Source: Tetrahymena elliotti 4EA
Lineage: Eukaryota; Ciliophora; Oligohymenophorea; Hymenostomatida; Tetrahymenidae
Reading direction: 5' to 3'
Assembly (NCBI GenBank): GCA_000231825.2
Contig: JH720324.1
Coordinates: 846,717 to 910,716 of the forward strand
DNA length: 64,000 nt
The position numbers and the translations under genes were made by a program. Below, in pieces: positions 48,159 to 62,758 of the stretch. How positions within the stretch are numbered: position 1 is the stretch's first letter; the number at the start of each line of letters is the position of its first letter. The notes below the pieces were generated by a model. It was not told the origin of the DNA. It saw only the letters and a program-made list of their open reading frames with translations, and did no database searches.

Positions 48159-51100
48159 TCAGAGTTTCATATTTAAATAGCTGATTTATTTAAAGAATGT
48201 TTCATCATTTAAAAGGGTTATAGTAGGCAGTAAGAATATAATATTCTAGGCTTATTTATATTCACTCTTCATAATTTTATTTTGATAAATAATGTAGTAA
48301 CACAAGGTAATCAACATTGTAAATAAGAAAACAAACCCAAAAGAAAAAATAATTATTGTATTGAATTGAGTTACTGAAATTAGTTTTTCATGAATTTTAT
48401 TTGAGCATTCTTCTATTATCTTAGCAGGTATCACAGAGATTATTGCTTAATCACTATATAAATCAAGCTATTTGGAGTTCTCAAAGTTAAGATTTATTAC
48501 TACACTCATACTTTAAATGAAATTAGAGATGTATGCCTAAACCCCTAGCTTTAATTAGCCATTAATAGAAGTTTCACATCTTCCTATTAAGTTTTTTAAC
48601 AGAGTTGCTGGTATATTATCAGAAAATATACTGTCTTAAATACAAGCATTTGTTGAAATAATTTCATTAATTTCATTTTCTAGAGATTCATCAATACGCT
48701 GTAGGTCAGATATATATTAATCAATTGATGAAGAAGAAAAATAATTAGCTTCATCAACAGAGTTTATAAATTAACGAATAATATTATTTGAGCTTTAGAC
48801 ATTTTATTCAGAAGAAGGTACATAATTTTAAATTTATTGTCTCAAGATATAGCTAGTTTGTATGTATGTTTGGGCATCTGCAAATCTACTGTAAGATGTT
48901 AAAGCATAAGATAAATTGTTAGTATAAGTTTTAATTAATCCGAGGGATATAGCGATGTATGCGAAGAAGGGTACAGAGTTTATGATTAATATAATAAAGA
49001 AAGACTTATAACTTAAATAATTGCTCTCTATTCTGAAATTTCTTTGAGCTCTTTTATTAACTTTTTCTTTACCATTTTTAGTCTTCTAAACTCTTTTATT
49101 TGTTTATCTACTCACAGAATTTTACAGTTCTTCTTACTTTTATTAAATCTTTTTTGAATCAGCTCTTAATGCAATTTCTTTAGCTCTTAAATCAAAATCA
49201 TAGCAAAATATTAGACTACTTGAATCTCCGTCAGTCATTTACTAAATTCTAGTTAATCTTTATAACTCAGATTATATTTGAGTCAAAGTAGTTGACTCAT
49301 ACATTCTTAAAATGAGTTTTATAAAATGTGTAAATTATCGATAATAGTAAAACTCAAAAATTTGCATGATAATATAGCTCAGAAAAATACAAATTAGTTG
49401 AATAATAAAGAAAAGTTAAATTTTATTCATATCATCAGTGATTTATTATTTTAAATCAATTGACAATTAACTAAAAAACTCATACAAGGATGAATAATTA
49501 TCTAGAGAAAATTTTAAACTGGCACTATTAAAGCTTACTGCTTATCCTTTTTAAAGACTTTCTGCAGTTAAATTAAAAGAAAAAAGCATCTGCTTAAACA
49601 AAAGAGTTGATAAAATTAGTGGCATTTCTGTTTTGTAATCATTTGAAAAGTTATTAATAGTGATATTATTAGATGTGTAAGTATCTCTAGCATATTTTTA
49701 ATTCAAATTTTAATCTAATCCAGTATTAAATGTCAAATAACTATCACTAACATAGTTATATACTAATTCAGCTGCTGAGTTATACTCCGTTTGAGATATT
49801 TTACCATCTTAAAGTAAATTTTAATTTTAAAGTAGCTAGTATACCATAGATAATGAGATTGATATTGGCTATAAAGTAGAACTTCTGAATTTCATCAGAT
49901 AAATCTAATCTTAAAAGTCAGTGAAATTAAAGAAGAATAGCAAATTAGCCCAAAGTGTGATTGAAAGAACTATTAAAAATTCAAATATCTTCAGAATCTT
50001 TAATTTTTTCAAATCAGGAGGATTATTTTTACTTAAAAATTTAGTAAAATTATCATATTTGCTTTAAAATATGCTTTTTTGTAAAGAAGAAGTCACACTT
50101 TGTTAATCATTTTTCACCCTTTCCTTTTTTTAATATTTAAATATTTTTTTATTTCAAAATATAAAATAAATAATGAATTTCATGGGGGATTTATCATTCT
50201 TTTTGTTAAGATCTGAATATAAAATCCAATTAATAAATTTTTTATAAATTATTTGCAATCAATCCATCAATAAATTTAAAATCAAAATCTATCAAAGTTT
50301 TTAATTCTTTTATTTGGATCTATAATGTTGGCTTGTAAATATAAATGGATCTGTATTAAAAATGATACATTCAATTCAAAGAAATTTTTTGGAAATCCAT
50401 AACCCACTGAAATTAAATTAACGAAAAGAAGTCAAAATCTAATCTAAAAAATTGTTTATGTCTGTGCATGTCATTTAATATTAAATTTCTTTTGTGTTTT
50501 TTGGAAAAATTGGCAAAAAAGAAAATATTTTTGCTTTTTCATAAAAAAATTAAGAATTCGTCTAAAAGAATAATTAGTTACATTTGGATCAGGCTATTCT
50601 AGTTTTATTTCTGGTAAAATGGCTTGGTTTTCTTAGTTGAATAAGGTATCATTGTTGTTAGCTTTAGTTTCTTTATTTTAGTTGTTACTGATTGTATCAA
50701 TGGTATGTTATTTTTGTTAATAAGTACTTACAAAAGTAGATGTTTTATTCGCCTTTCTTTTAGTTTGTGTGAGATCTATATTTTAAATTTTATTAGTGGA
50801 TGAATATTTTTGCTTGTTTGATTCAGTTTTTCTGCTTCTGAAAGTTTTTTGACTTTTAAAACTTTTTTAGCTTCTTAAGCTTTTGTGACTAAACTGTGTC
50901 TTAGTGTGAAATTGTGATTCTGATTCCTCTTTGATAATAACTGATGTTGATTCTTACTTATATCTATCAATAATAGAAATAGATCCTTAGTTTTAATTAT
51001 TTTCAATGTTTTAGTCACTTTCATTTTCAATTATCAATTCTAGTTCTACATTTTCTACCATTTCATTCTTTTATTAATCATTTTCTTCTTCTTAATTAAG

Positions 51101-54100
51101 ACTCCAAGACTACTCCATTCTAAAGCTTGCAAGCTATTCATCTTGCTACAGTATTGGAACTTATTCCGATCCCTAAAAATAAAAATATCAATTAAAATTT
51201 TGAGTCAAATTAATTCTAAAATTTTACTTTCATAGCTGAATGAGATTTAAATAATTTTTCATTAGTTGTTTTCAATTTTTTTAATTCAAAATTTCTCTTT
51301 TATGGAGAGAATTTCCCTAAATTGTAACTTTCTATTAATTACTGACTTACTTAAATAGACTGATCAGATGCAATCTAAGATTTCTACAAAATATTTCTTT
51401 CTGATTCAGGTTTATGGATAACAGATATTTGAGAAACATCTATTAAATTTTAGCTGTATATTTTATTTTAGTGGTCATATTTAGATGGATATCCTTCAGA
51501 AGGTCTAAAAGATTCAATATCTTCTGAAATTTAGTATTTTTTTTGGTTAAAAAAAGAGCTATCCAAATCTTCTAAAATACTCTATTAAAATTTTTGCCCA
51601 TGATTTGCTTTTCCAAATTTATTCTAATCTAGCTCTTTCAGCTACTTAAAAATTGAACTTTCTATTTCAATCATAGAGCCAGCATTTTCAAAGTTTTCAT
51701 ACTCATCTTTGAATTATAAAGCTGTATTACTCTCTGATACTTCCTTGCTCGGTATCTAATTATGTTAGTTCAAAATTTTATGAATTATAATAGTTTATAT
51801 TGATTTTAAAAGATTAAATATATTTTGATTGATAATTGATAAATTTCGGAGAAGTCGGGAGAAATTAATTAAATTTAATTTTTAATTTTAACATTTTTTT
51901 AAAAAATTTTGTTTTTTATTAAATTAAAATAATTATCTCAATTAGTTAATACACATTTCAACCATTAAAATATTAAAAAAGTAAAAATAATAGTAAAAAC
52001 TTGGTGAAATGTTTAACTTTTTCCGATTATATTCTTTATTTCTTAATTTCTTTTACTCTAATGTTTGATAAGATGATTGGTTGATTTAGTTTTAATTCTA
52101 ATAAATATATCAAAAATCTTTCAATAAATTAATTAAATTGATCTTATCAAGGGTGTTGCAGCCTTTCAAAGATTAATAATTATAATTATAGGAAATGCTG
52201 ATTAAAATATAATATGAGTGGGTAATTGCTTTAATCATCTAATTTTTATTTTCTTTGAAATTTATCATTTAATTCAAAAACTATTAAAAAATAATTTAAA
52301 ATATTTAATTATATTTTTTACTTAGATTTTCTTTTCATTGTCTTCATTTTTCTATAAAGTTTTCATTTTTTCTAGCTCAATAGATGGTTATTTAATTGTT
52401 AAACGTTTAGCAAAACTCTTTTTTTTAGATTTCTGTGAAAAAATCGACTTGATTTGATTTTTGTTAATATTAAAAACATCGTTATTTTAATAATCTTTAG
52501 AGTTCAGTTTCTTAAAGAAATCTCTTTCAGATGTTTATGGAGCATTCATGTAATTTAATTCTTTTTAAATTTTTATATTAGGAATATCTGGACTCATAAT
52601 ATCATCTATATCTCTTTCGGTTTAAATTGCGCTTTATGACCCATTTTATTTTTTTAAATCAATAATTTTATCAATTAAGAGAATGAAATATTTAACATCT
52701 TTGTACTAGAGAGATTTCTACTTTTTTATAATTTTAAAATCAATCATAAAACTCCTAAACATCATACTTGATAACTATTTTTTTTATTTTATAGAGTTAA
52801 AGTAGAAAATGAAACATGAAATTTACACTTTTAATAGAAGATCTTTTTGATTTCAGAGACCTTAGGGATGGGTTACTTTATTGCTGTTATTTTTCATGAA
52901 TTTCTGCCTAAGTCTTAAAGTAATGTAAATTAGGTAAATTTATTCTTATATTTTGAAAGTACAAGTTATCAATTTAATCTAAGCTACAAATTTCATTTTA
53001 TATTCTATCAAATTCTCCCATTATTTCATACATATCAAAACCTTACAATGTCTGGCTTGTAGGAAATTGCTCTAATCCTATTTTTTCTAACAATTCATAA
53101 TTCACATTTTCTATTGTGCTAATTTTATATTAATGATAATTCTTAGTCAAAATTTTAAACTTAATTTAGTTTTTAATTTTCCATTCATTTTAGAACCATT
53201 TTTTTTAAATAATCAATAAAATTAAAATTTTTCATTCAAAATATAAATATTTTTAATTTAGGAAAAGCTAGAAAATACTTTCCAATATTTTTTTAAAAAA
53301 TATTTACTTGTTTTCACTGACTATGATTTGACCATCAAATTAAGAGGGTTATCTGGCTTGTTAAAAAAATACAAAGAATCCTATTTATGACAAATCTATA
53401 AAATTAATGCTGATAAACATTTGAATTGGGATAATCCATCCAAAATCATGAAGTAAATATCCTTATTTCAATTCTTAAAGCATTTTATTATTTTCTCCTG
53501 CTTTTAAGTACTAAGTGAATTTAAAAAATTTTAGATTTGAAAATTAATAAATTTAATTACATCATTAACTAACTCATCATGGTAGAATGCAATTATATTA
53601 GGTAGAATTTAGTTTAAATTTTTGTGATATTAGAATTCTTATCTTGAATACCCAAGCAGCTTAGGAACCTGCTAAGAAAACCACAAAATTTCACCAAAGT
53701 TTTTAGAGTAACCAATTTAAAGAGAATATACTGAATTTGAAAATATTTACATGATCGTATTAGATCCTAGCAGTAAATTCATATCAATAGTTTTACTGAA
53801 TTATCTTTTTTGCATAATTTCAGAAGATTTTCTCAAATCGCTTTTAATTTCACTCAAAAAAAAGCAAAGAAGTGATTAATTATCTCTTGTTGGAATTTTT
53901 TCATAAAAGTGAGTTAATTTCTATTCACACTCCCCAAGGAATTTCTAATATTCGTCATTAATATTTTTGAATATCTGGATAGAGTCTACTCCATTTTTAA
54001 TTCTATTTAATGTCTATTTCAATATTTTTTATTTTTAAAAATATATTAAGAATTTATTATACTTCTATTTTTAGTTGTATTGCATCAAGTACAGCAGCCT

Positions 54101-56017
54101 AATTTTATTATTTTATTTTCTCTACCTCAAAAAATAAGTTACAGGCCTATAAAGTGTTATAAATCTCTTTTTTTGTATCTAACTCTTACCTATTTTAAAT
54201 TCATTTTTTATCAATCATATTTATCATAAAAAATATTTGATTTTAAATATCAACGATTTAAATTTTTCAAACTAATTAATTAAAAAATGAAATCAACAAT
54301 TTGAAAATAAGAAAAATTTCCAACAACTCAAATAAATTGATCAAACAAACAAACAATCTATCTCTAATTTTTTTTCAAAATTTGATCATTTTTTTGGTTG
54401 AAGATAAAAATGTAAATAATGCAATAAAATTTTTTGTTAATTTAAAATAAAATACTGAAAATGCTGGTCCATAGACTCCCTGATATCATCTAGAAAGACA
54501 TTTAATCCAGCTTTAAACCAAAAACCTCTAACTATTTTAACATTTAAAGAGATTTATAACTGTTGCTTTTGGCTAAGGATTTTGATGACTTTTTGTAAAC
54601 TGTATAGGTTCTTTTTTTAAAGGATCATATATTTGATTAAGATGAAGAATTGGCAAGAAACATGATTCTAAGTTATATAGCTTTCTTTGGTTAAAATATT
54701 TTAGCATATATTATTTAAGATAAAAGTCACTATTTGTGCATTTGTTTCAAAATGACCCTCTTGAATACCTATTATTTTACTGATACTTTTACAAAAGCAG
54801 GTAGCTTCAATACAATAAGTTGAGTGTAATTCATACATGCTGATGATTAAGAATTTATAGAGCTTACTTTAAAATAAAGTTTTTTTATATCTTGTCAAGA
54901 AAGCTAACTAGAGGCAAAAGTGATGAATTTTCTTTTATTTTTGATTTCTGATTTGTTTTTCAATTTAATTTTAGTTACCATTTAAAGTAGAATACATAAC
55001 TATTTTAATAAATTTAGAATTATAGTATTATAAATAGCAAAGACTAGTGATTGGTAATATTAGTATTGAAATAACTATAAATGACTTTTAAGAAACTAGC
55101 TTAAAGTAGCACTATAATATTTATCCTATTATTATTCCTATAAATAACATATTCAATCCTATTACATTAGCATATATTTTGATTTTATCTGAATAAGGTA
55201 TATTAATTTCAAAATCTTTAGCTACCAAAATGAAATATATTATACAACTTATAATAACAAATGTCATTCCTCCATGCTTATCATAGAAATCCATGTACAG
55301 TATTAAAATAATAAGATGCTTTAGCATTTATGATAAGCTATTTTCTTTTGTAAATGTAATTCTAGAAAGACCTCTTTCAAATATATTCACACAACAATCT
55401 GAGAATTATAATTAGTAGAAGCTAGTGATTTAGGCTAATAAAATGAGCAAAGTCCCAAAGGTGGCTTATATAGGACTACTATTTGGAAAAGAATTTTAAT
55501 TATAATATGAATTATTTTAATTTGTTGTAGATTAATTAGAAGAATTAGCATATGGTAAAAGCTGCAAATATCCTATTTCTAAAAGAATCAAAAATATGTA
55601 GTGATTGTAATAAGTAAAATAGTAGTTTACAATCTTTCGAACAGAGTTATAAGACTTAAATTTTACTACTAAAAAAAGTAGCAGCATTATAAAAACTAGA
55701 CTAAGAGTTAAGCAAATTATATTTAAATTATTATCCATCTAATCAGCAACATAAGCGGATGGCCTGCTTAGGTAGAAAATAATTTATAAAACTAAATATT
55801 GTTGATTTATTTGAGAATATTGTGTAAATGGGAGAGAAAGAATCTATAAGTAACTAAAGATAGTGACAATAAAATTGAGTTCAGATATTTCAATATCCCA
55901 TTCTAAAGCATGCAATTTGAATTATCTTTTATAAAATTTGAACAATAACTACTTAGCTTTCAGGACGAAGGCGCTTTATTTTTAAAGAGTAGAGTAGTTT
56001 TATTAAAAGCTCCTCAT
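48159..56017 (-). CDS. Giant multi-pass PAS protein, TmcB-like
   Basis: Nine exons on the minus strand give 2057 residues in one frame: 56017-54456, 54189-54063, 54013-53512, 53461-53308, 53118-52827, 52774-52322, 51755-51228, 51172-50582, 50123-48159. The first exon has several membrane segments (LSLVFIMLLLFLVV, HLIILILYMDFYDKHG). Exon 3 holds a PAS-like core (GEILWFSQQVPKLLGYS, then LPNIIAFYHDELV), and exon 4 continues it. Exons 6-8 are a long Ser/Gln/Lys-rich linker. The last exon adds more membrane segments (FFIILIINSVPFFAYIAISL) and a C-terminal tail. This is the plan of the large TmcB (tiny macrocysts B)-like PAS proteins that are abundant in ciliates; their role is unknown and a sensory one is inferred. 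The joint across 50124-50581 is the weakest: without it exon 8 ends at TGA 50471 and the last exon has no ATG. Confidence 0.65.
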
Positions 56018-57634
56018 TTGTTGTCACTAAGAAAATTTTTTAATTAATTAAGACTAATTAATATAAATATTTGAATCAATAAATTATTTGAAAGATCTAC
56101 ACTATCTTTAGATTGTATATTTGCTTTTGTTTATTTGTTGGCTTGCTTTTTAATTATTGTAATTAGCTGTTTAAAAACTCAGATTATTTCAGATTTTTGC
56201 TTTTCGAATTGTAAATTAAATTGTTCTTTAAAATTTTGCCTGTATTCTCTGTTATTCAAAAAAACTTATCTTTACTAATTATGTTAAGTTTACTTTAAAT
56301 TCTTTTAGAATTTTGAATATCTTTACTATCCAGTATTAATTATTAATTTTCAAACTAAGTATTTATCTTCATTAGATGAGTTACTAAATATTTAATTAAA
56401 AAAAATAAAAATTTGAAAATTAAAATTTCTTTTCAAAAAAATCATAAATGTGATATCAATTAATATTTTTAAACACTTAATTTTTCATCATCATATTTAT
56501 TTTTGAGAATCTATTTGCATTTAATTTAATTTAGTAGAAATTAGTTTAAATTTAAAAAATTTGGTATGTGTTTAAAATAATTAATTATGATGATAACAAA
56601 TTATAAGAAATTATCATAACTTTGAATTAAAAAGCTTTAAGAAAATATACTTCTATTTTTTATATCTCTTAAATAAGTCTTAAGCTGAGCTTATAGCATG
56701 TAATCTTCTGAACTAAATGTTAACAAAACCTAACTTTAAATATATTTTTTTCCTTTGAACAAGAAAAAATTAATAAAATGAAATTTTTAATATCCAATAA
56801 AAATCAAACAACCATCAATATCTTTCAAATTATTTTTTAGTTTCTTGTTAGTAACTATAATTATTTTCATCATTTAAAATAAATTATTTTGTTGGAGAAT
56901 TTTGCTTCATTGAAAAATTGATGTGATAATTTTAATCATATAAAGTCAATATTTTATATTTTGATTAAAAATTATTTATGAGTTAATATAATGAATTTAA
57001 AACAATTAATTCTTAATCTTTTAGCATTCATTAAAATTTTGTAGTTTTTCACAATAATAATCTAATAATTAGATTAAAATTAACTTGAATGGCAAGGTAA
57101 ATAGATGTTTTTTCAAAAAAAAAGTAAAGTAAATATAAATTAACTTATTAATTAAATCATCTTTATCTTATTAAATAGTTGAACTTTTTTCATTTTATTT
57201 AAAATTTGATTGTCGCTTTTGTAAATAACTAAATTATTTTAAAAAATATCTCTATTAAAAAATTTATTTTCATATAAAAATAAATACTTTTTTCTTGTGA
57301 AAATTAAAATTTGATGAAAAAAAAAATTTTCAGATAAGTAATCTGTTGAAGTATTAAGACTAGTTTAGATAAATAAAAAGATTAATGAAAGGTAATTCAT
57401 ATGAGTATGTTAACACACAAATAAATCCAACATAGAGAGATTACTAGTTAGTTAATTTAGTGAGTGTAGTGAGAAAATAAACAGACTATTGATTCTAAAA
57501 TGAATAGGTTTAAATAATTTTTTAATTTAAAAGCCAGCTTCAATCAAGAATAGATGAATGAATAAATGGATAAATGTTAAAATAATTGTATAACTAAGAT
57601 TATTTATTATTTTTAATTAAAATCACTTCTCCTC
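56018..57634. other. Long AT-rich intergenic region
   Basis: About 1.6 kb holding the TmcB-like promoter and the 3' flank of the next minus-strand gene. Many A/T runs and no frame with coding character. Confidence 0.6.
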
Positions 57635-60600
57635 TCACTTTTTATCTCTAGAGCTTCTATTATCCTTAATGTAATTATCAATATCTTTAAATTTATGGAC
57701 TCCAGTCTTTTTTAATACTTTTCTCTTTGAGTCTTTTTAGATAATTTTTACGTCAGTCAAAGATTCAACAATCTTATCGGCAACTTCTTCTTCAGATAAA
57801 GTTTAAACCTTTTCTTCTTCTTGTTATGGTTATTCTTTAGCTTCATTTACTTTAGCTCCTTTCTTGCCTTTGCTCTTTTCTCCTTCTTAGGTAGGAGCAG
57901 CATGTTCAGCAGTAGCAGCAGAATGAGTTTTTTCATTTTTATTAGCATTAGCAGGTTAGTTTTCTAAAGGTTTTTATTCAGCTGATTTAGTCTATTATTA
58001 CTTATATGTTTTTTAGTTGGTTTGCTATTGTTGTTAATTGAGCATTTCATTAGGTTTTCTAGTGTTTCTCTTCTTGATTTTATCTTATAATAACTATTGT
58101 CTAATTTATTCTTACCTATGATTTTAAATTGAATGTAAATAATATAATTTTATTTTATCAAAATATACTTTTGAGAGGAGAACAAAGTTTCAACTTATCC
58201 CTTCATGAAAGATTTTAACATTTCTTCTGAGATACTGTTAACGATTCTATTTATTTAAACAATACATTTTAATCAAAAACTCATTAATTTTAATTATTTT
58301 TTATTAAAATAAAATGTAAAATTAGTTTTACCTGTAAGAAGTTAACTTGGTATAGTCATTAACCTTGGTAGGATTCTTAAGCAAATATTTAAGGAGATCA
58401 GAATAATCAGAAGGAGTTTCATTTCTAGCAAAGAGAGCAGCGAAATCGTTAACTTCTTGAACATCAATGTTAATTTTATCATTATAAATTTGTTCATTGA
58501 GTATTCTAATGGTTAATTAGGCAAGGGGTTTAGGGTGTTTCTTGAAAATTTCAAGCAAACATTTGATAATTTCAACACCAAATTCTACCTTTTATTCAAT
58601 GAGTTATTCATAAAGAGAAACAATATCTTCAGGGTTGTCATCCATACTCTTAAAACCTATTTTATATTAATGAAAATATATTAGAAAATATTTCTAAACT
58701 ATAAAATAAAAATTGAACCTTGAATGTAATCTTATTCATTTAATGAGTATTTCATGTTAGTAAGTTCATTGAAGAGGGGACGAGCATAGTGGTTTAATCC
58801 AGTAGAGGTAAGCTTTTACATGTATAATCTAAAGAGTGATTAGATAGTATCTCTTTGTTCTTATTTGAACTTTTCAGCAATTTAAGTGTTGGCTTCTGAG
58901 CTGAGTTTTTCATCATAATTAATTTTTCTGGCAAGGAAGAAATCTCTGAATCTTTCAAGCATAGACATTAACTTGTTAATATTCTTAATACGAATAAGAG
59001 AATTAATGTAACTTTCAAGGATCTTATTATCAAACTTTCTGTTAATGTTAGAGCTCAAATATACTCTGACTAAAGTTTCAATATCTTCATGAACTTCTTC
59101 AAAAGTCTTAATATTATTTAATAATTGAATGAATTATTGCTGAGTAATCTTAGAGTTAGCATCATTAACTAAAAGATAAGTGAATTCGAACAAAGTTAAA
59201 CCAAGCTTTTGTTCTCTGCAGATCTTAATAATTAAATCTAAAGTTGACTTGTCTAACTTAGCACGATAAGTGACAATATGAGTTAAAATCTTCTTGAAGA
59301 ATCTTCTCTTGTAGTGAACGCTGCATACTTCAAGTAAAGAGTTATAGGCAATATATTCAAGAGGCTTTCCAAAAACAGTTTCTTCTAAATATTACTTGTA
59401 ATCACGTTAGATATCTCCCAAACGAAGAGTTTTTAAGTTAATTAAAGTTCTGTTGTCACTGAAATCTTCCTTAGCAATTAAATTTTCAAGGTTACTGTGC
59501 TTCTTGTATAATTAAGGAGTGATGAATGCCCTGTAAAGCAAGTATTTACCTTCAGGATAGTCATGAACAAAGTCCTTAGGCATGGTAGTGAGACCGTTGA
59601 TACTATTTTAAAATTAGAAAAAGTTTAATTATCAAATTCAATTCAAATAAATTAATAAATAGTTTCTTGAGCAAGATATATCAATAAGATATTGTCATAT
59701 TTATTTTTTCAAATCACAATAGATTTCAATCAATTTTAAGTGTTTCGATTTAATTAATTACACGGAATCATAATTAGATCTTTGATCGTAAAGTTCCTTT
59801 TCTAATCTTAAAACAGCTTCATCGAGGTTGGTAAGGCTACCAAAGAAATCTGCATAGTATGATTGGTTTTAACCTTTAGTGAAAACAGAGGGAACTTCTT
59901 TAACTTCTTTTTTAGCTTCAGAAGCAGGAGCTACTGTTTGGCTTGCTTAAGCTTGATTTTCTTCGGTTTACAAATTCTTCATTTTTAAGATGTCTTCTTT
60001 GGTAACGAAGGGATTGCTCTTTTCAGCTGCTCTGTCAATTTCTCTAACCTATTCGAAAAATAGATTTAGTTATTTATTATAAAATGAAAAAATTATATTT
60101 TTACTTTGGCCATAAATTCTGAGAAAGCCTTGGAAGATTTAGCTTCGGGTTAGGCTTAATTTGGAATATTTAATTAATCAGTATCGTCATGGAGATCATC
60201 AACTCTCTTTTCTGAAGAAGTTGAGAAACTGAATTTAGATACATTGAAATAGGAAGAAGCAGGAATGTTAATGTTTCTGCTTTTGAAGTAGTTTCTCACT
60301 GAAGGTTCTTCGTTTTTGTAGGCTTCATCAAGAGTATTGTAAATAAAAGAGAACATTTGGTTGTAGTAAGCATTAGGATTAGTCTTTTTCAAGTCTTCTA
60401 ATTCCTTTTACTTCTTTTTAGTGGCAATGGCAATATCATTATTGAAGATAGATTCCTTTAATAAGTTTTCGACAATAGATTCTCTTTAGTTAGATAAGTA
60501 AGTATCTTGGAATTAACTTAATTTACTGCTGGAAAAGCTTTGTTTTTCAACGTTAAGTACATTACCTAATTCATAACGATAAGGAATATTTTCGGTTTAG

Positions 60601-62758
60601 TTAACCAAATCATAATTGAAACAGATTACACCGTTCTTAACAGCAAAAGCAGAATCGAAGTAAGTAAGACGCTAGAAATCAACCTTTGAATAGGGTGATG
60701 TAGTGTTAGAGTTTTACTTATTATTTTGGTTAAATAATTTTAAGGCTTCTTACAAGTTATTGTAATAAGTTTTATTTTGCAAAGTTTAAAGAATTTGAGG
60801 TAAGTTTTCCTTAATATAGTAGTCGAATTTGTGTTGGCTGAATGTTTAAATGTATTATTGGAAGAGATCATTCAAGTTTGTGTAATTTTCAGCTAAACGA
60901 GCAAGAATCAAAATGTGATATGAAATGCTTGATAAAGCTAAATCGTAATTTTCAAAACTGAAGAAATTATCACATAAGTAGTGCTATAGTGAAGTGCTAA
61001 TTCCTAATTTTATCTTTAAATTAAGTAATTCGTGAAGTCTGCTTGAAAAATCTTATTTGGACTTTTCATTCAAATGACCAAAGTGAATTCTAGAGAAATG
61101 CTTGCTAATTTCACCAGCTTCTAATAAACTCTATTTTTATTTTTTAAATTAAATTATTTTAATTTTAATTTTTGAATTTTATTAAGTGTGACATAAAATT
61201 ATCTTCATTAAGTTTTCTCAGATTTTATTAAAAGTTTAAAACATTTAAAATCAATTTTGTTTAGTTTCTTTCAATCAAATTTTAGAATATTTATACTTAT
61301 TATTGATTCTATTACTTTCCCTTGTAAGATGATAAATAAACTTGAAGAATAATTTTCAAAGGACTATTTGCAAATTTATATCTTTCCTATTATGGATACT
61401 TAATTTTATTTAATCATAAACCTAGTTTTAATCAGCTCTTTTTGGAAAGTATTTTGATTTTAAATGTAGAATTTATTTTTGATATAGGAGATTTAAATGT
61501 TTACAGAAATGTTGAGACGGATAAGATTGTGAGCAGCAAAGAAGACAAGGAGGTAGTTAAGCTTAGTATTTTATTCAGCACGAATGTCATAGATGAATTG
61601 GGAAGCGATTTCCTTATCAGCAGAAGTGAATTTTTGAGTAAAATTACTGTTTTTAACGAAGAAGTTTTTGTGGTATTTTAATAACTCAAAAAGAGGGTAG
61701 AAGTCAGGATCTTATTTGCACTTCTTGAAAATTTAAACAACATCTTGTTGCATAAGAACGTTTTAGTTAACTTAGAAGTATTTCTTATTGTAGAATTATG
61801 GGACAACCTTGAGAAGCTCCTTAGTAAAAATTAAAGTCCTTTTAATATGTAAAAATTATTGTTTTATTGATTGGAAAATGTGCATCCATAGTGATATGAT
61901 AAAGTTTACATTTATATTAAGAGTGTATGTATATATGTTTGGATTGAGTCAAATTAAATAAATAAAGAATCTATGAATGAATGAAATAATTTACTTTAAG
62001 TCCTTTTCATGAATGAAGAAAGTTTATTCCTTATAATTAGCACCCTAAACAAGCTCTTCAATGCTTTAAACGATTTCTTCATTAATTCCTGATTCTTGGA
62101 TTTTCTTGAAATAAGAACTCATCTTACCTCTAATATTCTATTTAAAATGAATAATGATTTCATAATTATCACTCGCTGAAAATAAATTGTAAAATAAACT
62201 CCTCTTTTTGATCAAATTAGTTTATTTATAATCAATCCATATTTAAATTATCAAAATTAATCAAGATACTCTTTGTTCATCGTCTTGCAATAAATATCTC
62301 ATGGCTTTTTCTTGCTATTCAGTAAGATTTAAACAAGAGAATATGTTGAGAGGCATGTGCTTTTCAAGATTTTCTAGTTACTTATTATAATATTCGACGG
62401 AATCTTCAACTTTGACTCCAATTGGGATGGGTTTATAATCTTCAAAGCCTTCTTAAGAAGTACGAATTTGCTTGCTATATGTTTCTCTAACGAAAGTCTT
62501 TTTGGTTCCTCTTCTTTTAGAATCACCAAGTTCATCCCCTTCTTCATTTAAATCAGATTTTTCTAAATCATCATCAACTTCTCCTTCATCATCCTTCTTA
62601 AATTTTTTAGGACGAAGGGGTTTCTTAACTTCTTCATCTTCATCTTCTTCAATATCTTGCTTAGAAGCAAATAAAGCAGCGACTTTCTCGAGCTTTTTTC
62701 CTTTCAAAACAATCAAATTCTATTGCTATCTGCTCAAGCTAGAGATTAACCTTAACAT
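57635..62758 (-). CDS. Long helical protein, probable mitochondrial
   Basis: Nine exons on the minus strand: 62758-62270, 62137-61995, 61838-61505, 61130-60105, 60048-59762, 59602-58719, 58656-58332, 58246-58169, 58115-57635. They close in frame to 1348 residues. The start MLRLISSLSRQQQNL is basic, Ser-rich and without acidic residues, like a mitochondrial presequence. A strongly acidic/Lys stretch follows (about 35-85). The centre is all-helical with PPR-like helix pairs (LDLIIKICREQKLGLTLFEF, then FTYLLVNDANSKITQQQFIQ). The last ~160 residues are Gln/Lys/Glu/Ala-rich and ends in RSSRDKK. Codons such as GCT, AAG, TTC and GGT are more frequent than in neighbours, suggesting high expression. 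A ciliate-specific mitochondrial (perhaps ribosome- or RNA-linked) protein is my guess; I do not recognise the family. Confidence 0.7.

Noticed and set aside
53232..53234. In-frame TGA taken as a nonsense mutation or recoding
   Set aside because: A standard intron at 53119-53307 removes it without changing frame, so recoding is not needed; kept as a finding only for the retention question.
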